56,319 nt of DNA from Alphaproteobacteria bacterium (GTDB taxonomy: Bacteria; Pseudomonadota; Alphaproteobacteria; Micropepsales; Micropepsaceae), in contig JACADY010000042.1 of assembly GCA_013389115.1 (NCBI GenBank), positions 1 to 56,319 of the forward strand, read 5' to 3'. How positions within the stretch are numbered: the first letter of the stretch is position 1; the number at the start of each line of letters is the position of its first letter. Below the pieces are notes generated by a model. That model saw nothing but the letters and a program-made list of their open reading frames with translations, was not told where the DNA came from and ran no database searches. The translations under genes and the position numbers were made by a program. Shown piece after piece: positions 19,107-27,627 of this stretch.

Positions 19107-20198
19107 TTGGCGCGGACGCTCATATTGTCAATCGATGCGATGGGCGGCGATTTCGCGCCGCAATCGGTCATTGATGGCTGCGTGATCGCGCGGGTGCGCC
19201 ATCCCAACGTCAAATTCATCCTGCACGGCCCGGCGCAGCGCATCATGGAGCTGCTTCAGCCGCATGGCGAGCTTCGTGCCTCGTGCGAAGTGCGCGATGC
19301 GAGCGATGTCGTGGGCATGCACGACAAGCCTTCACAGGCTTTGCGGCGCGGACGGACGACCAGCATGTGGCGGGCGCTCGAATCGGTGCGGCACCACGAG
19401 GCCGATGTTGCCGTCTCGGCCGGCAATACGGGCGCCTTGATGGCCATGGCCAAGTTTCAGCTGCGCCCGATGGAAGGCATCGTGCGGCCTGCGATCGTCG
19501 CCATCTGGCCGACGATGCGCGGGCAAAGCGTCGTTCTCGATGTGGGCGCGAATATCGGCAGCGATCCCTTGCAGCTCGTCGATTTTGCAGTGATGGGGGG
19601 CGCGTTCGCCCGGGCGGTTTTCGGACTGAACCGGCCGACGCTCGGCCTTCTCAATATTGGCACCGAGGAAATCAAGGGCAACGAGGCGGTGAAGACGGCG
19701 GCCAAGTTGCTCAAGGAGAGCCGCGCGCTTCCTTTCGACTTCAAAGGCTTCGTCGAGGGCGATGATATCAGCGCCGGGACGGTCGATGTCGTGGTGACGG
19801 ACGGATTCACCGGCAATGTCGCCCTCAAAGCGGCCGAGGGCACGGCGCGGCTCATCGCGCATTATCTGCGCAGCGCGCTCACACGTTCATTCTTTGCCAA
19901 GATCGGCGCCTTTCTCGCGCGCGGCGCCTTTTCGGTGTTGCGGACCAAGATGGATCCGCGCTCGGTCAATGGCGGCGTTTTCCTCGGCCTTAACGGGGTC
20001 GTGGTGAAGAGCCATGGCGGAACGGACGGGCTTGGCTTTGCAAGCGCGGTTGATCTTGCGGTCGAGATGGCACGCAACGAGATGCCACGGCGGATCGCCG
20101 AGGATTTGAAAACCATTGCGCCGATCATCGCGCAGCTGCAAACGCAAAAGCCGAGGCAGCCCGTTCTTCCTGAACCCGGCGTGGCGCTCGCCCCATGA
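19107..20198 (+). CDS. plsX: Phosphate acyltransferase PlsX
   Basis: Transfers acyl groups from acyl-ACP to phosphate, making acyl-phosphate for phospholipid synthesis. The 363-aa protein starts (TTG) [19 protein letters not shown], the family N-terminus, then has [35 protein letters not shown] and [25 protein letters not shown] precedes the start. Its TGA overlaps the fabH ATG, linking phospholipid and fatty-acid initiation. Confidence 0.97.
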   Translation: MARTLILSIDAMGGDFAPQSVIDGCVIARVRHPNVKFILHGPAQRIMELLQPHGELRASCEVRDASDVVGMHDKPSQALRRGRTTSMWRALESVRHHEADVAVSAGNTGALMAMAKFQLRPMEGIVRPAIVAIWPTMRGQSVVLDVGANIGSDPLQLVDFAVMGGAFARAVFGLNRPTLGLLNIGTEEIKGNEAVKTAAKLLKESRALPFDFKGFVEGDDISAGTVDVVVTDGFTGNVALKAAEGTARLIAHYLRSALTRSFFAKIGAFLARGAFSVLRTKMDPRSVNGGVFLGLNGVVVKSHGGTDGLGFASAVDLAVEMARNEMPRRIAEDLKTIAPIIAQLQTQKPRQPVLPEPGVALAP

Positions 20199-21166
20199 TC
20201 CGGTCGGTGGTAACGGGGTGGGGTGATTATCTGCCCAAGCGGGTGATGACCAACGGCGACCTCGCCAAGCTCGTCGATACGACGGATGAGTGGATCATCG
20301 CGCGCACCGGCATACGGGAGCGGCGCATTGCCGGGGATGACGAACGCACATCCGACCTCGCGCTCAAGGCTGCCGAGGCCGCGCTTTCGAAGGCGGGGCG
20401 AAAGGCCGTTGACATCGATCTCATCGTGATGGCGACAACGACGCCCGATGAAACTTTTCCGGCGACGGCGACGGCGATCCAGCATCGGTTGGGGATGACA
20501 CGGGGCGCCGCATTCGATGTGCAGGCGGTCTGCTCGGGCTTTATCTATGCGCTTGCGGTCGGCGATAATTTCATCCGCTGCGGACAGGCCGGGCGGGTGC
20601 TCGTCATCGGGGCCGACACCATGTCGCGGCTGTTGGATTGGAGCGACCGGGGGACTTGCGTGCTCTTCGGGGATGGTGCGGGCGCCATTGTCCTTGAAGC
20701 CGCGCAAGGGCAGGGCAACGTTACCGACAGGGGCGTGCTTTCAACGCATCTTTATTCCGACGGCCGGCGACACGATGCGCTTTATGTCGATGGCGGACCG
20801 GGCTCGACGCGAACGACCGGCTTCCTGCGGATGCTGGGACGCGAAGTCTTCCGTCATGCGGTGACCAACATCTCGCAAGCGATCGAAGATGCGGTGGCGG
20901 CAAACGGTCTCGAGGCTTCCGACATCGACTGGTTCGTGCCGCATCAGGCCAATCAACGGATCCTCGATGGCACGGCGGAGCGAGTCGGCATCGATCCGTC
21001 GCGCGTCGTTTCAACGGTAGCGCGGCACGGCAATACTTCGGCCGCTTCGGTTCCCTTGGCGCTGTGCGAGGCGGCAAACGACGGGCGCATCCAAAAGGGC
21101 CAGCTCGTGCTGCTGGAGGCGATGGGCGGTGGGTTCACCTGGGGCTCGGCGCTGATTCGCTGGTAA
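20195..21166 (+). CDS. fabH: 3-oxoacyl-ACP synthase III
   Basis: Initiates type II fatty-acid synthesis by condensing acetyl-CoA with malonyl-ACP. The 323-aa thiolase-fold enzyme has the catalytic Cys in [13 protein letters not shown], His in [11 protein letters not shown] and Asn in [13 protein letters not shown]. The N-terminal [13 protein letters not shown] and [14 protein letters not shown] motifs are standard. It overlaps plsX by 4 bp; ihfA follows after an 84-bp gap with its own promoter. Confidence 0.98.
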   Translation: MIRSVVTGWGDYLPKRVMTNGDLAKLVDTTDEWIIARTGIRERRIAGDDERTSDLALKAAEAALSKAGRKAVDIDLIVMATTTPDETFPATATAIQHRLGMTRGAAFDVQAVCSGFIYALAVGDNFIRCGQAGRVLVIGADTMSRLLDWSDRGTCVLFGDGAGAIVLEAAQGQGNVTDRGVLSTHLYSDGRRHDALYVDGGPGSTRTTGFLRMLGREVFRHAVTNISQAIEDAVAANGLEASDIDWFVPHQANQRILDGTAERVGIDPSRVVSTVARHGNTSAASVPLALCEAANDGRIQKGQLVLLEAMGGGFTWGSALIRW

Positions 21167-21196
21167 CTTTAAGCTTCACCATCTAGCGCTTTGATA

Positions 21197-21225
21197 TTGA
21201 CGCGGTTTTCGCGCCCGCCTAACGT
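21197..21225 (+). promoter_or_regulatory. Sigma-70-type promoter for ihfA
   Basis: TTGACG (21197-21202) and TAACGT (21220-21225) are separated by exactly 17 bp, and GAAAGGG with the ihfA ATG follows. It would let ihfA and the merR-type gene be transcribed apart from plsX-fabH. Confidence 0.55.
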
Positions 21226-21250
21226 CAAAAGAAAGGGTGAGGTGCGAATC

Positions 21251-21571
21251 ATGACTGACAAGACCGTAACCCGGGCCCATCTCAGCGAAGCCGTCTATCA
21301 AGAGGTGGGGCTCTCCCGAAATGAATCGGCCGAACTGGTCGAGAACGTGCTTGATGAGATTGCGCATCGCCTCATTCAGGGCGAAACGTTGAAGCTGTCG
21401 TCCTTCGGGACCTTTACGGTCAGGCAAAAAGGCGGCCGCATCGGGCGCAACCCCAAGACCGGCCAGGAGGTTCCGATCGAGCCGCGGCGGGTGCTGGTGT
21501 TTCGCCCCTCCCATGTGCTCAAGGATTTCATCAACGGCAAAGGGCCAAAGCCGAGCGAGCGCAACGAATAA
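21251..21571 (+). CDS. ihfA: Integration host factor subunit alpha
   Basis: DNA-bending HU-family protein of 106 aa that pairs with IhfB. It has [36 protein letters not shown] and the beta-arm [17 protein letters not shown] with the intercalating proline position. ATG 21251 gives the usual [11 protein letters not shown] start; the open frame begins earlier without homology. It precedes a MerR-type gene, as in most alphaproteobacteria. Confidence 0.97.
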   Translation: MTDKTVTRAHLSEAVYQEVGLSRNESAELVENVLDEIAHRLIQGETLKLSSFGTFTVRQKGGRIGRNPKTGQEVPIEPRRVLVFRPSHVLKDFINGKGPKPSERNE

Positions 21572-21616
21572 TCCAAGAGAGATCGCTCTTGCCGTCCCAG
21601 AGGAGGCAGACGCCGC

Positions 21617-22138
21617 ATGACAGCGCTTGAACCGATGCGCCGCGATGGCGGGGCGCAAAAATCCCCCGAAGCGTTCAGGACGATCAGCGAAGTCGCGTCT
21701 GATCTCGATGTGCCGCAGCACGTGCTGCGCTTTTGGGAGAGCAAGTTCTCACAGGTGAGACCCCTCAAGCGTGGCGGGGGGCGGCGCTATTACCGGCCCG
21801 ATGATGTTGACCTGCTGCGTGGGATCCGCGAACTTCTCTACAGCGATGGCTATACGATCAAAGGAGTGCAGAAGCTGATCCGGGATCATGGAGTACGGCA
21901 TGTTGCCGGTATCGGGCGGACGCAGAATATTCCCTCGCCAGGCGGCGTGAAAATGCGCAAGCCGGCAACGGAGCAGCTTAAGCCGAGCCAAAGCGCTGAG
22001 GCCGCAATCGTCCAGCAAACAGGCGCGACGTCTGTTTCCGCGGCGCAACGTGATCGTCTGCGGGCGGTGCTCGATGATCTCCTTAAACTGCAGGAACAGG
22101 TGAACTCCAGGCGCGGATCCGCGTCCGCCGACGACTGA
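21617..22138 (+). CDS. MerR-family transcriptional regulator
   Basis: A 173-aa regulator with an N-terminal winged helix: [25 protein letters not shown], then [20 protein letters not shown] and [14 protein letters not shown]. The rest is a flexible linker and a short coiled-coil end ([15 protein letters not shown]). No metal-binding cysteines are present, so it is not a metal sensor. The ihfA-merR pairing is conserved in alphaproteobacteria, but its targets are not known to me. A GGAGG ribosome site precedes the ATG. Confidence 0.93.
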   Translation: MTALEPMRRDGGAQKSPEAFRTISEVASDLDVPQHVLRFWESKFSQVRPLKRGGGRRYYRPDDVDLLRGIRELLYSDGYTIKGVQKLIRDHGVRHVAGIGRTQNIPSPGGVKMRKPATEQLKPSQSAEAAIVQQTGATSVSAAQRDRLRAVLDDLLKLQEQVNSRRGSASADD

Positions 22139-22149
22139 GACGGCTGGCT

Positions 22150-23850
22150 GTGCGGGGGGAGCGCGTCTTTGCCGGCGGGGAGGGCCTTGGCGACACGTTG
22201 TTGCTCGGGTGCATCCTCATTCCGGCCGTCACCTTGTGGTTCGGGCTCAATGCGAGCAGCCTGTGGATCGATGAGATCTTCACCTCGTTCTTTGCCGATC
22301 CGCGCGTGGCTGAGCTTGCCGGCATTCTCCAGCGCACGGCGCAGGACGTGCACCCGCCGCTCTATGCGTTGAGCCTGCATTTTTTTCTGCAAGGCCTTGA
22401 AGTCACGCCCGGCGCGCCCGCCTTCGACGCGGCTATGCGGGTGTTCAGCCTGCTCAGCGCCGTCGCGGCCCTGGGGATCATGTTCTTGGGTCTCTCACCC
22501 TTTCTTTCCTTGCGGGGGCGTCTGTTCCTCGTTGCCTTTGCGGCCGCAACGCAGCCCTTGCTGCTGGCGGCGCTCGATGCGCGCTCCTATGCCTTCTCCT
22601 GGGTCTTCTCGTCTTTGCTGCTCATCAGCGGGCTTCACCTTTGGAAGGCGATGCGGGACGGCGAGGGGTGGCGGACGCCTGCCCTGGGCGTGCTTCTCTT
22701 CGGCATACTCGGCGGCTTCACCCACTACTATGGGCTGATGCTCGCGGGCGCGATGCTCGCCGTATTGCTGCTGTTGGCGCGGGGCTGGCGTGAGCGGATG
22801 ATCATTGTTGGGATCGGGCTGTTGATCCTCATTCCTTGCGGCGGCTATGCGCTGTGGAACATGACGCAGATCCGGGTCGGCCTTGCCGATCACTGGATGC
22901 GCAATGACTGGGCCTTCATCAGCGAGCAGCTCTCCTATCTGCGCGTCCGCTTCGCCGGGTCGTATCTGGGCGTGCTGCCCATCGCGTTCAGCGTGGCCGT
23001 CATTGGCGTTGCCGCGCTGGCGGGCAGACGCGCCAGCGAGATGGGCCGGCACTTCATGCCGCTCGTGATCGCCGCCGCCTCGCTTTTCTTGCTGATCCTG
23101 TTCGGGCTTGGGGTCAGCTATGCGACCGTCCCCAGCTTTACGGCGCGCAGCCTTCTTGTTGCCTTGCCGTTCTTCTGGCTTTGCGCCGCGCTTCTATACG
23201 AGCTTGCGAGCCTGCGCCTATCGGCGCTGGAGCGGCCGGCATTCCACGCGCTGATCGCGCTTTTCCTTCTTGCCAATCTGCACATCTATCTCGCCATCGG
23301 CCAGCCGGTCCGCGACGAGTGGCGCCGCTCGGCCGCCTATGTCGAGGGGCTCAACCAATGCGCCGAGCGCGATCTACCGGTCGCGGGCTTCACGGGCGGC
23401 CAGATCGATGAGCCCGAGGCGCCGCTCTTTTACGGCTTCTATCTTCAGCGCAACCGGGGGTGGCGCTTCCTCAATGTGCGCAAGGGATCACTCAGCGAGG
23501 GCCGGATCGAGGGGCCGTGGGCCGATGCCGTGATGGCGCGGGGGCGGGGCGATGACCCATGTCCGCTCCTTTTGTGGAGCGTGCACCATCTTGGCTGGGA
23601 AGACATCGACCGTGTGCGGCGCGCGATCGGCGAGGCCTTGCGGCTTGAGGGGCAAGGGGAGGCGGCGGACAGGCTGCGGATCCTGCAGTTCACCTCTTTC
23701 GGCTTCGGCGATTGGGGCGGGGTCTACCGCGCCGAGCGGGCGTTCGCGATCATTCTGAGCCCGAGGCCAGGCACTGGCGCGCCGGCGTCCTCTACCCCTA
23801 GAGCCGCGTATCTTCAATCAGAAGCGCTACGCCGCTCTATCTCTCTGTAA
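22150..23850 (+). CDS. GT-C (GT39-like) glycosyltransferase family membrane protein
   Basis: A 566-aa integral membrane protein with about ten hydrophobic segments in the first 400 residues. Near the N-terminus it has SSLWIDEIFTSFF, with the acidic pair of the first periplasmic loop of GT-C enzymes, followed by DVHPPLYALSLHFF, the HPPLY motif of the PMT/ArnT clan. It probably uses a polyprenyl-linked sugar; donor and acceptor are unknown. Start is GTG 22150, 11 bp after the merR-type gene. The final ~15 codons, including QSEALRRSISL and the stop, lie inside palindromic repeat copy 3, so the native C-terminus was probably replaced. Confidence 0.8.
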   Translation: MRGERVFAGGEGLGDTLLLGCILIPAVTLWFGLNASSLWIDEIFTSFFADPRVAELAGILQRTAQDVHPPLYALSLHFFLQGLEVTPGAPAFDAAMRVFSLLSAVAALGIMFLGLSPFLSLRGRLFLVAFAAATQPLLLAALDARSYAFSWVFSSLLLISGLHLWKAMRDGEGWRTPALGVLLFGILGGFTHYYGLMLAGAMLAVLLLLARGWRERMIIVGIGLLILIPCGGYALWNMTQIRVGLADHWMRNDWAFISEQLSYLRVRFAGSYLGVLPIAFSVAVIGVAALAGRRASEMGRHFMPLVIAAASLFLLILFGLGVSYATVPSFTARSLLVALPFFWLCAALLYELASLRLSALERPAFHALIALFLLANLHIYLAIGQPVRDEWRRSAAYVEGLNQCAERDLPVAGFTGGQIDEPEAPLFYGFYLQRNRGWRFLNVRKGSLSEGRIEGPWADAVMARGRGDDPCPLLLWSVHHLGWEDIDRVRRAIGEALRLEGQGEAADRLRILQFTSFGFGDWGGVYRAERAFAIILSPRPGTGAPASSTPRAAYLQSEALRRSISL

Positions 23851-23900
23851 TGTCGCAACGTTTTGCGGAAAACCGGTAGCCACTTTTCCGCACGTTGCTC
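23815..23900. repeat. Dispersed palindromic repeat, copy 3, overlapping a coding end
   Basis: Same 85-bp unit as at 14047: CAATCAGAAGCGCTACGCCG, then TGTCGCAACG, GCGGAAAACCGGTAGCCAC, TTTTCCGCACGTTGCTC. Its left third supplies the last codons and stop of the GT-C gene. Confidence 0.88.
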
Positions 23901-23981
23901 CAAAGATGGCGTTGCGGCCGGCCCCGCCGGTGCGTATAGTCCGCCCCCTTCGGCCCACCCGGGAACGGGTCGGGCCCCGGT

Positions 23982-24058
23982 CGGGGCGTAGCGCAGCCTG
24001 GTAGCGCATCAGTCTGGGGGACTGGGGGTCGTCGGTTCAAATCCGGCCGCCCCGACCA
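23982..24058 (+). tRNA. tRNA-Pro(GGG)
   Basis: A 77-nt cloverleaf with encoded CCA. The acceptor stem CGGGGCG pairs with CGCCCCG, the D-arm is GCGCAGCCTGGTAGCGC, and the T-arm contains GGTTCAAATCC. The anticodon arm is TCAGT-CTGGGGG-ACTGG, giving anticodon GGG, which reads CCC proline codons. It stands alone between the GT-C gene and the copper operon. No integration scar is seen beside it. Confidence 0.97.
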
Positions 24059-24194
24059 ATCGCAACCTATGCCCATCGGCGGCTTCGGCCGCTTTCATTG
24101 CATGGGCCGTGGCCGCAGTGCGTGCTCAGGTGCGACACTTATTTCCCTTGCGAGACGCCCTCAAATTACCTCCTTTGGCGGGTGGAGGGGGAAA

Positions 24195-24584
24195 ATGATC
24201 CGGCGCCTGCGCATCGTTGCCGTCACACTCGCGCTTGCCGCGATGACGTTGCGCGCGCTCGTGCCTGCCGGGTGGATGCCCAGCAGCACGATGGGCATGG
24301 ATGGCATTCCTCTTGTCCTGTGCACATTGGAAGGCGTGGTCACGGTCACGCTCGGACCTGATGGTCAGCCACAAGCGCCGCAGAAGAAAAGCGGTCATAC
24401 CCATGAGGTCTGCCCCTTCGCCGGGGCTGCCCCGCTTGCGGCAGCGGTCGATCCTGCCGGCATCACGCTTCCCGACCTTGCCGCGCATTTCGTGCGATGC
24501 GCCGCTTTCATCACGCGGCTCTCGGGCCGCGCGCTCTATGCGCCACATCATCCGCGCGGTCCGCCAGCGCCCCCCTTCATCTGA
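24195..24584 (+). CDS. DUF2946 family protein
   Basis: A 129-aa protein with an N-terminal membrane or signal segment (RIVAVTLALAAMTLRALVPAGWMP) and the HTHEVCPFAGAAPL motif typical of DUF2946. Members are often beside copper-related TonB receptors. The C-terminus RGPPAPPF is also common in the family. ATG 24195 has GGAGGGGG just upstream. It is first in a probable three-gene operon with the Met-rich receptor and TonB; a metal-handling role is inference from the neighbours and His/Cys/Met content. Confidence 0.85.
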   Translation: MIRRLRIVAVTLALAAMTLRALVPAGWMPSSTMGMDGIPLVLCTLEGVVTVTLGPDGQPQAPQKKSGHTHEVCPFAGAAPLAAAVDPAGITLPDLAAHFVRCAAFITRLSGRALYAPHHPRGPPAPPFI

Positions 24585-24778
24585 CATCACACGATCGCGC
24601 GCCATTTGGCCGCCCGATCGGTAACGCGCAGGTCCGGCAGCAAGCCTTGCTGTATTCGCCGGGCACGGCGTCCCACCTCGATGTCACACGCCATCGCCTT
24701 TCCACGTCTTTGCGGCAGAGATCGCGGCTGCTCCCTGCGGCCGGCGCTTTCCCCCGTCAGTTTCCAAGGATCATTCCT
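24585..24778. other. Intergenic leader before the TonB-dependent receptor
   Basis: 194 bp with no supported gene. I looked for a cobalamin riboswitch because receptors of this type can carry one, but saw no B12-box-like sequence. It ends with AAGGA 8 bp before the GTG start. Confidence 0.4.
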
Positions 24779-26953
24779 GTGTCCCGTTTCCAACCATTTT
24801 CGCGCAAAGCTGCGCTTCTCTCTGCGTCCTTTCTCATTTCTCCCTTTGTCGCCCTGCCGGCCCTCGCGCAGGAGGGCACGGTGCTGCCGCCCGTCAGCGT
24901 CAAAACGCAGGCCGAGCAGAGCACGCTTGAAAAACCCTTGAACGCGGTCACGCTTGAGGATGAAGCGATCACGCCCAAACGCGTGCAGACAAGCGACAGT
25001 GCCTCTCTCTTCAGCACTGTGCCCGGCGTCAGCGTCAATGAAGGGGGCGGCGTCTCCGGGCTTCCGGCCATTCACGGGCTCGGCACGGCAAGGGTCAATC
25101 TGCTCGTTAATGGCATGCATGTCGGCGTCGCCTGTCCCAACGACATGAATTCGCCGCTCTCCTATATCGACCCTTCGCAAGTCGGAACCGCAACCGTGAT
25201 CGCCGGCATCACGCCCGTCAGCGCGGGCGGCGACAGCATCGCGGGCACGATCATCCTCAGCTCGCCGGAGCCGCGCTTCTCCTCGAGCGATGCGTTCGAT
25301 TTCTCGGGCAAGCTCTCCGCGTTCTATCGTAGCAACGGCGATGGCCTTGGCGGCTCGATTTCCGCCAGTGCCGCCGATGATACGTTCAGCCTCAGCTATG
25401 CAGGGGCGTATGCATCCTCGAACAACTATGAGGGCGGCGGCGATGACGGGATCGTGCGCTCCAGCGAATATCAATCCGAAAACCAGCAGGTCAGCCTGGC
25501 GGCGCGGGCGGATACCAACCTCTTCGTACTTGAGGTGGGGCAGCAATACATCCCCTATGAGGGCTATCCCAACCAGTACATGGATATGCTCGAAAACAGC
25601 TCCGACCACATCAATGGACGGTATGAGGGCGCCTTCGCCTGGGGAACGATCGAAGCCCGCGCTTATTGGCAGGACGTTGAGCACTACATGAACTTTCTTG
25701 CCGACAAGGGCGGGACGGCCACGGGCGGCATGCCCATGTACACGGATTCCGAGACGATCGGCTATGCGCTGAAGGCTGTCGTGTTTCTCTCCGAACAGGA
25801 CACGCTGCGCATCGGCAATGAGTTCGTGCGTATGACCCTTGATGATTGGTGGCCCGCCGTCAGCGGCAGTATGATGATGGGGCCTAATACCTATATCAAC
25901 ATCAACGATGGCGAGCGGCAGCGGCTTGGCACCTATGCCGAATGGGAGCGTGCGTGGTCCAGTGAATGGACGACGTTGCTGGGTGTGCGCAACGACATCG
26001 TGTGGATGGATGCGGGCGATGTGCAGCCTTATTCCTGGATGGGCATGATGAACATGGCGGACGCGATGGCCGCCAGCGCGTTCAACGCTGCATCCCACGA
26101 CAAAACCGACAGCAATGTCGATCTCACGGCTCTCGTGCGCTTCAGCCCGGATGCAAGGACCGCATTCGAACTGGGCTATGCGCGCAAGACCCGCGTGCCG
26201 ACGCTCTATGAGCGCTATGCATGGGGGCGCGGCTCGATGTCGAGCCGCATGATCGGCTGGTTCGGCGATGGCAACGGCTATGTCGGCAATCTTGATCTTG
26301 AGCCGGAAACGGCGAACACGGTGAGTGCGACCGCGTCATGGCAGGGCGGCGGGGATAGTGGCCTCTCCTTCAAGATCACGCCCTATTACACCCAGATCGA
26401 GGACTATATCGGGGTGGAGAAGCTGCAGGACTTCACGGACATGATGGGCATGCCGACGCCGTTCTCGCAGTTTCAATTCGTCAACCACGATGCCGAGCTT
26501 TACGGCATCGATGTGTCGGGCGCGGTGCAGTTGCTATCATCGCCTGAGACCGGCTCGCTGAACCTCTCGTTTCTTGCAAGCTGGGTCGAGGGGAGGGATG
26601 AAACCGTCGATACGGATCTTTACCACTTGATGCCGCTCAGCGGTCAGGTGAGCCTTGAATATCGGATCGATCGCTGGACGGGTACGGCGGAAGTTCAGCT
26701 CGTCTCGGAAAAATCACAGGTCGATACGCTGCGGCACGAACCCGAGACCGCGGCCTATGCGCTGTTCAACCTGCGGGGCAGCTATAGCTTCGAGAACGTC
26801 CGCTTCGATGCCGGCATCGAGAATGCGTTCGATACGGCCTATGATCTGCCACTCGGCGGCGTATCGCTTGGCGATTACGACGCGACGGGCGATTTGCGGG
26901 CCGTGCCGGGTGAGGGGCGCTCGTTCACTTTCGGCGTGACGGTCCGTCTGTGA
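24779..26953 (+). CDS. Met-rich TonB-dependent outer-membrane receptor, probably for copper
   Basis: A 724-aa receptor with signal peptide (LLSASFLISPFVALPALAQ), a TonB-box-like TVLPPVSV, and a plug domain with DSASLFSTVPGVSVNEGG and HGLGTARVNLLVNGMHV. The plug motif CPNDMNSPLSYIDPSQV and GITPVSAGGDSIAGTI are those of the copper-type receptors (NosA/OprC-like). Barrel loops are rich in Met: NQYMDMLEN, GGMPMYTD, SMMMGPN, WMGMMNMADAMAAS and DMMGMPTP. Copper transport is inferred from these loops and the DUF2946 neighbour. GTG 24779 has AAGGA upstream; earlier starts run through the leader. Its TGA overlaps the tonB start. Confidence 0.9.
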   Translation: MSRFQPFSRKAALLSASFLISPFVALPALAQEGTVLPPVSVKTQAEQSTLEKPLNAVTLEDEAITPKRVQTSDSASLFSTVPGVSVNEGGGVSGLPAIHGLGTARVNLLVNGMHVGVACPNDMNSPLSYIDPSQVGTATVIAGITPVSAGGDSIAGTIILSSPEPRFSSSDAFDFSGKLSAFYRSNGDGLGGSISASAADDTFSLSYAGAYASSNNYEGGGDDGIVRSSEYQSENQQVSLAARADTNLFVLEVGQQYIPYEGYPNQYMDMLENSSDHINGRYEGAFAWGTIEARAYWQDVEHYMNFLADKGGTATGGMPMYTDSETIGYALKAVVFLSEQDTLRIGNEFVRMTLDDWWPAVSGSMMMGPNTYININDGERQRLGTYAEWERAWSSEWTTLLGVRNDIVWMDAGDVQPYSWMGMMNMADAMAASAFNAASHDKTDSNVDLTALVRFSPDARTAFELGYARKTRVPTLYERYAWGRGSMSSRMIGWFGDGNGYVGNLDLEPETANTVSATASWQGGGDSGLSFKITPYYTQIEDYIGVEKLQDFTDMMGMPTPFSQFQFVNHDAELYGIDVSGAVQLLSSPETGSLNLSFLASWVEGRDETVDTDLYHLMPLSGQVSLEYRIDRWTGTAEVQLVSEKSQVDTLRHEPETAAYALFNLRGSYSFENVRFDAGIENAFDTAYDLPLGGVSLGDYDATGDLRAVPGEGRSFTFGVTVRL

Positions 26954-27612
26954 TGGCGTGCGCCGGGGATGGCTGGTTGTCGCGCCGGTCATCCCTGGCG
27001 GCGTTCCTTGCCGCACTTGGGCTGCATGTTGTGGTGCTCGCATCCCTGCTGCATCCCTTCAGTTCCGCGCCCTCCTCGGTGCAAGGCCGTCCAGCGCTGC
27101 GCTTGGCGTGGCGCCAAGACACAGTGATCATTCGCGCGGAGGCACAAAAACCCTCGCCTCCGCAACGGCCGGCGCCGGAGTTACCGCAACCCGAGCGGGC
27201 ATTGCGCGCAAAGCCAAGGGTACCCAAACCGGTTCGCCGTCCATTGGACAGCGCCACCCCTCGCGGCATCGCGGATAGCGAGGAAACGGCCGGCCCGATA
27301 CCGGCAGCTGGCGCGCTCGCGCTCGATGCGGCGACGCGGGATGAAAGGCTGCGCCTTTACGCCTCGCAAATATGGGAGCGGATCAGCGCGCACAAGCCGC
27401 GCGGCGTTGGCCGGGCGGGCAGCGTGTCCCTGACTTTTCGCCTCGAGGAGAACGGGCGCTTGGCGTCCCTCGTCGTTGCGCGATCGAGCGGCGATGCGAT
27501 GCTCGACGCGCTGGCGCTGTCGGCCATTCGCTCGTCCGCGCCCTTTGAACCCGCGCCGGCGGGTCTTCTGCGCGATGATCTGCTTTTTACGATCGCCTTG
27601 GACTTTTCCTAA
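26953..27612 (+). CDS. Energy transducer TonB family protein
   Basis: A 219-aa inner-membrane protein that should energise the adjacent receptor. It has one N-terminal membrane segment (AAFLAALGLHVVVLASLLHPF), a proline-rich periplasmic spacer (KPSPPQRPAPELPQPE, KPRVPKPVRRP) and a C-terminal TonB domain with LYASQIWERISAHKPRG, SVSLTFRLEENGRLASLVVA and SSGDAMLDALALSAIRSSAPF. ATG 26953 overlaps the receptor stop (TGATG). No ExbB or ExbD is in the window, so it must share them with another system. Confidence 0.93.
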   Translation: MACAGDGWLSRRSSLAAFLAALGLHVVVLASLLHPFSSAPSSVQGRPALRLAWRQDTVIIRAEAQKPSPPQRPAPELPQPERALRAKPRVPKPVRRPLDSATPRGIADSEETAGPIPAAGALALDAATRDERLRLYASQIWERISAHKPRGVGRAGSVSLTFRLEENGRLASLVVARSSGDAMLDALALSAIRSSAPFEPAPAGLLRDDLLFTIALDFS

Positions 27613-27627
27613 AACCGGCCCGCTCGG

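Noticed and set aside
23982..24058. tRNA-Pro as a second integration site
   Set aside because: No integrase, no repeated tRNA end and ordinary backbone genes on both sides.
24585..24778. Cobalamin riboswitch before the TonB receptor
   Set aside because: No B12-box-like conserved sequence could be found, and the receptor motifs point to copper.
24587..26098. A 503-aa minus-strand frame inside the TonB receptor
   Set aside because: It mirrors the receptor codons (Gly/Arg/His-rich) and has no recognisable domain.
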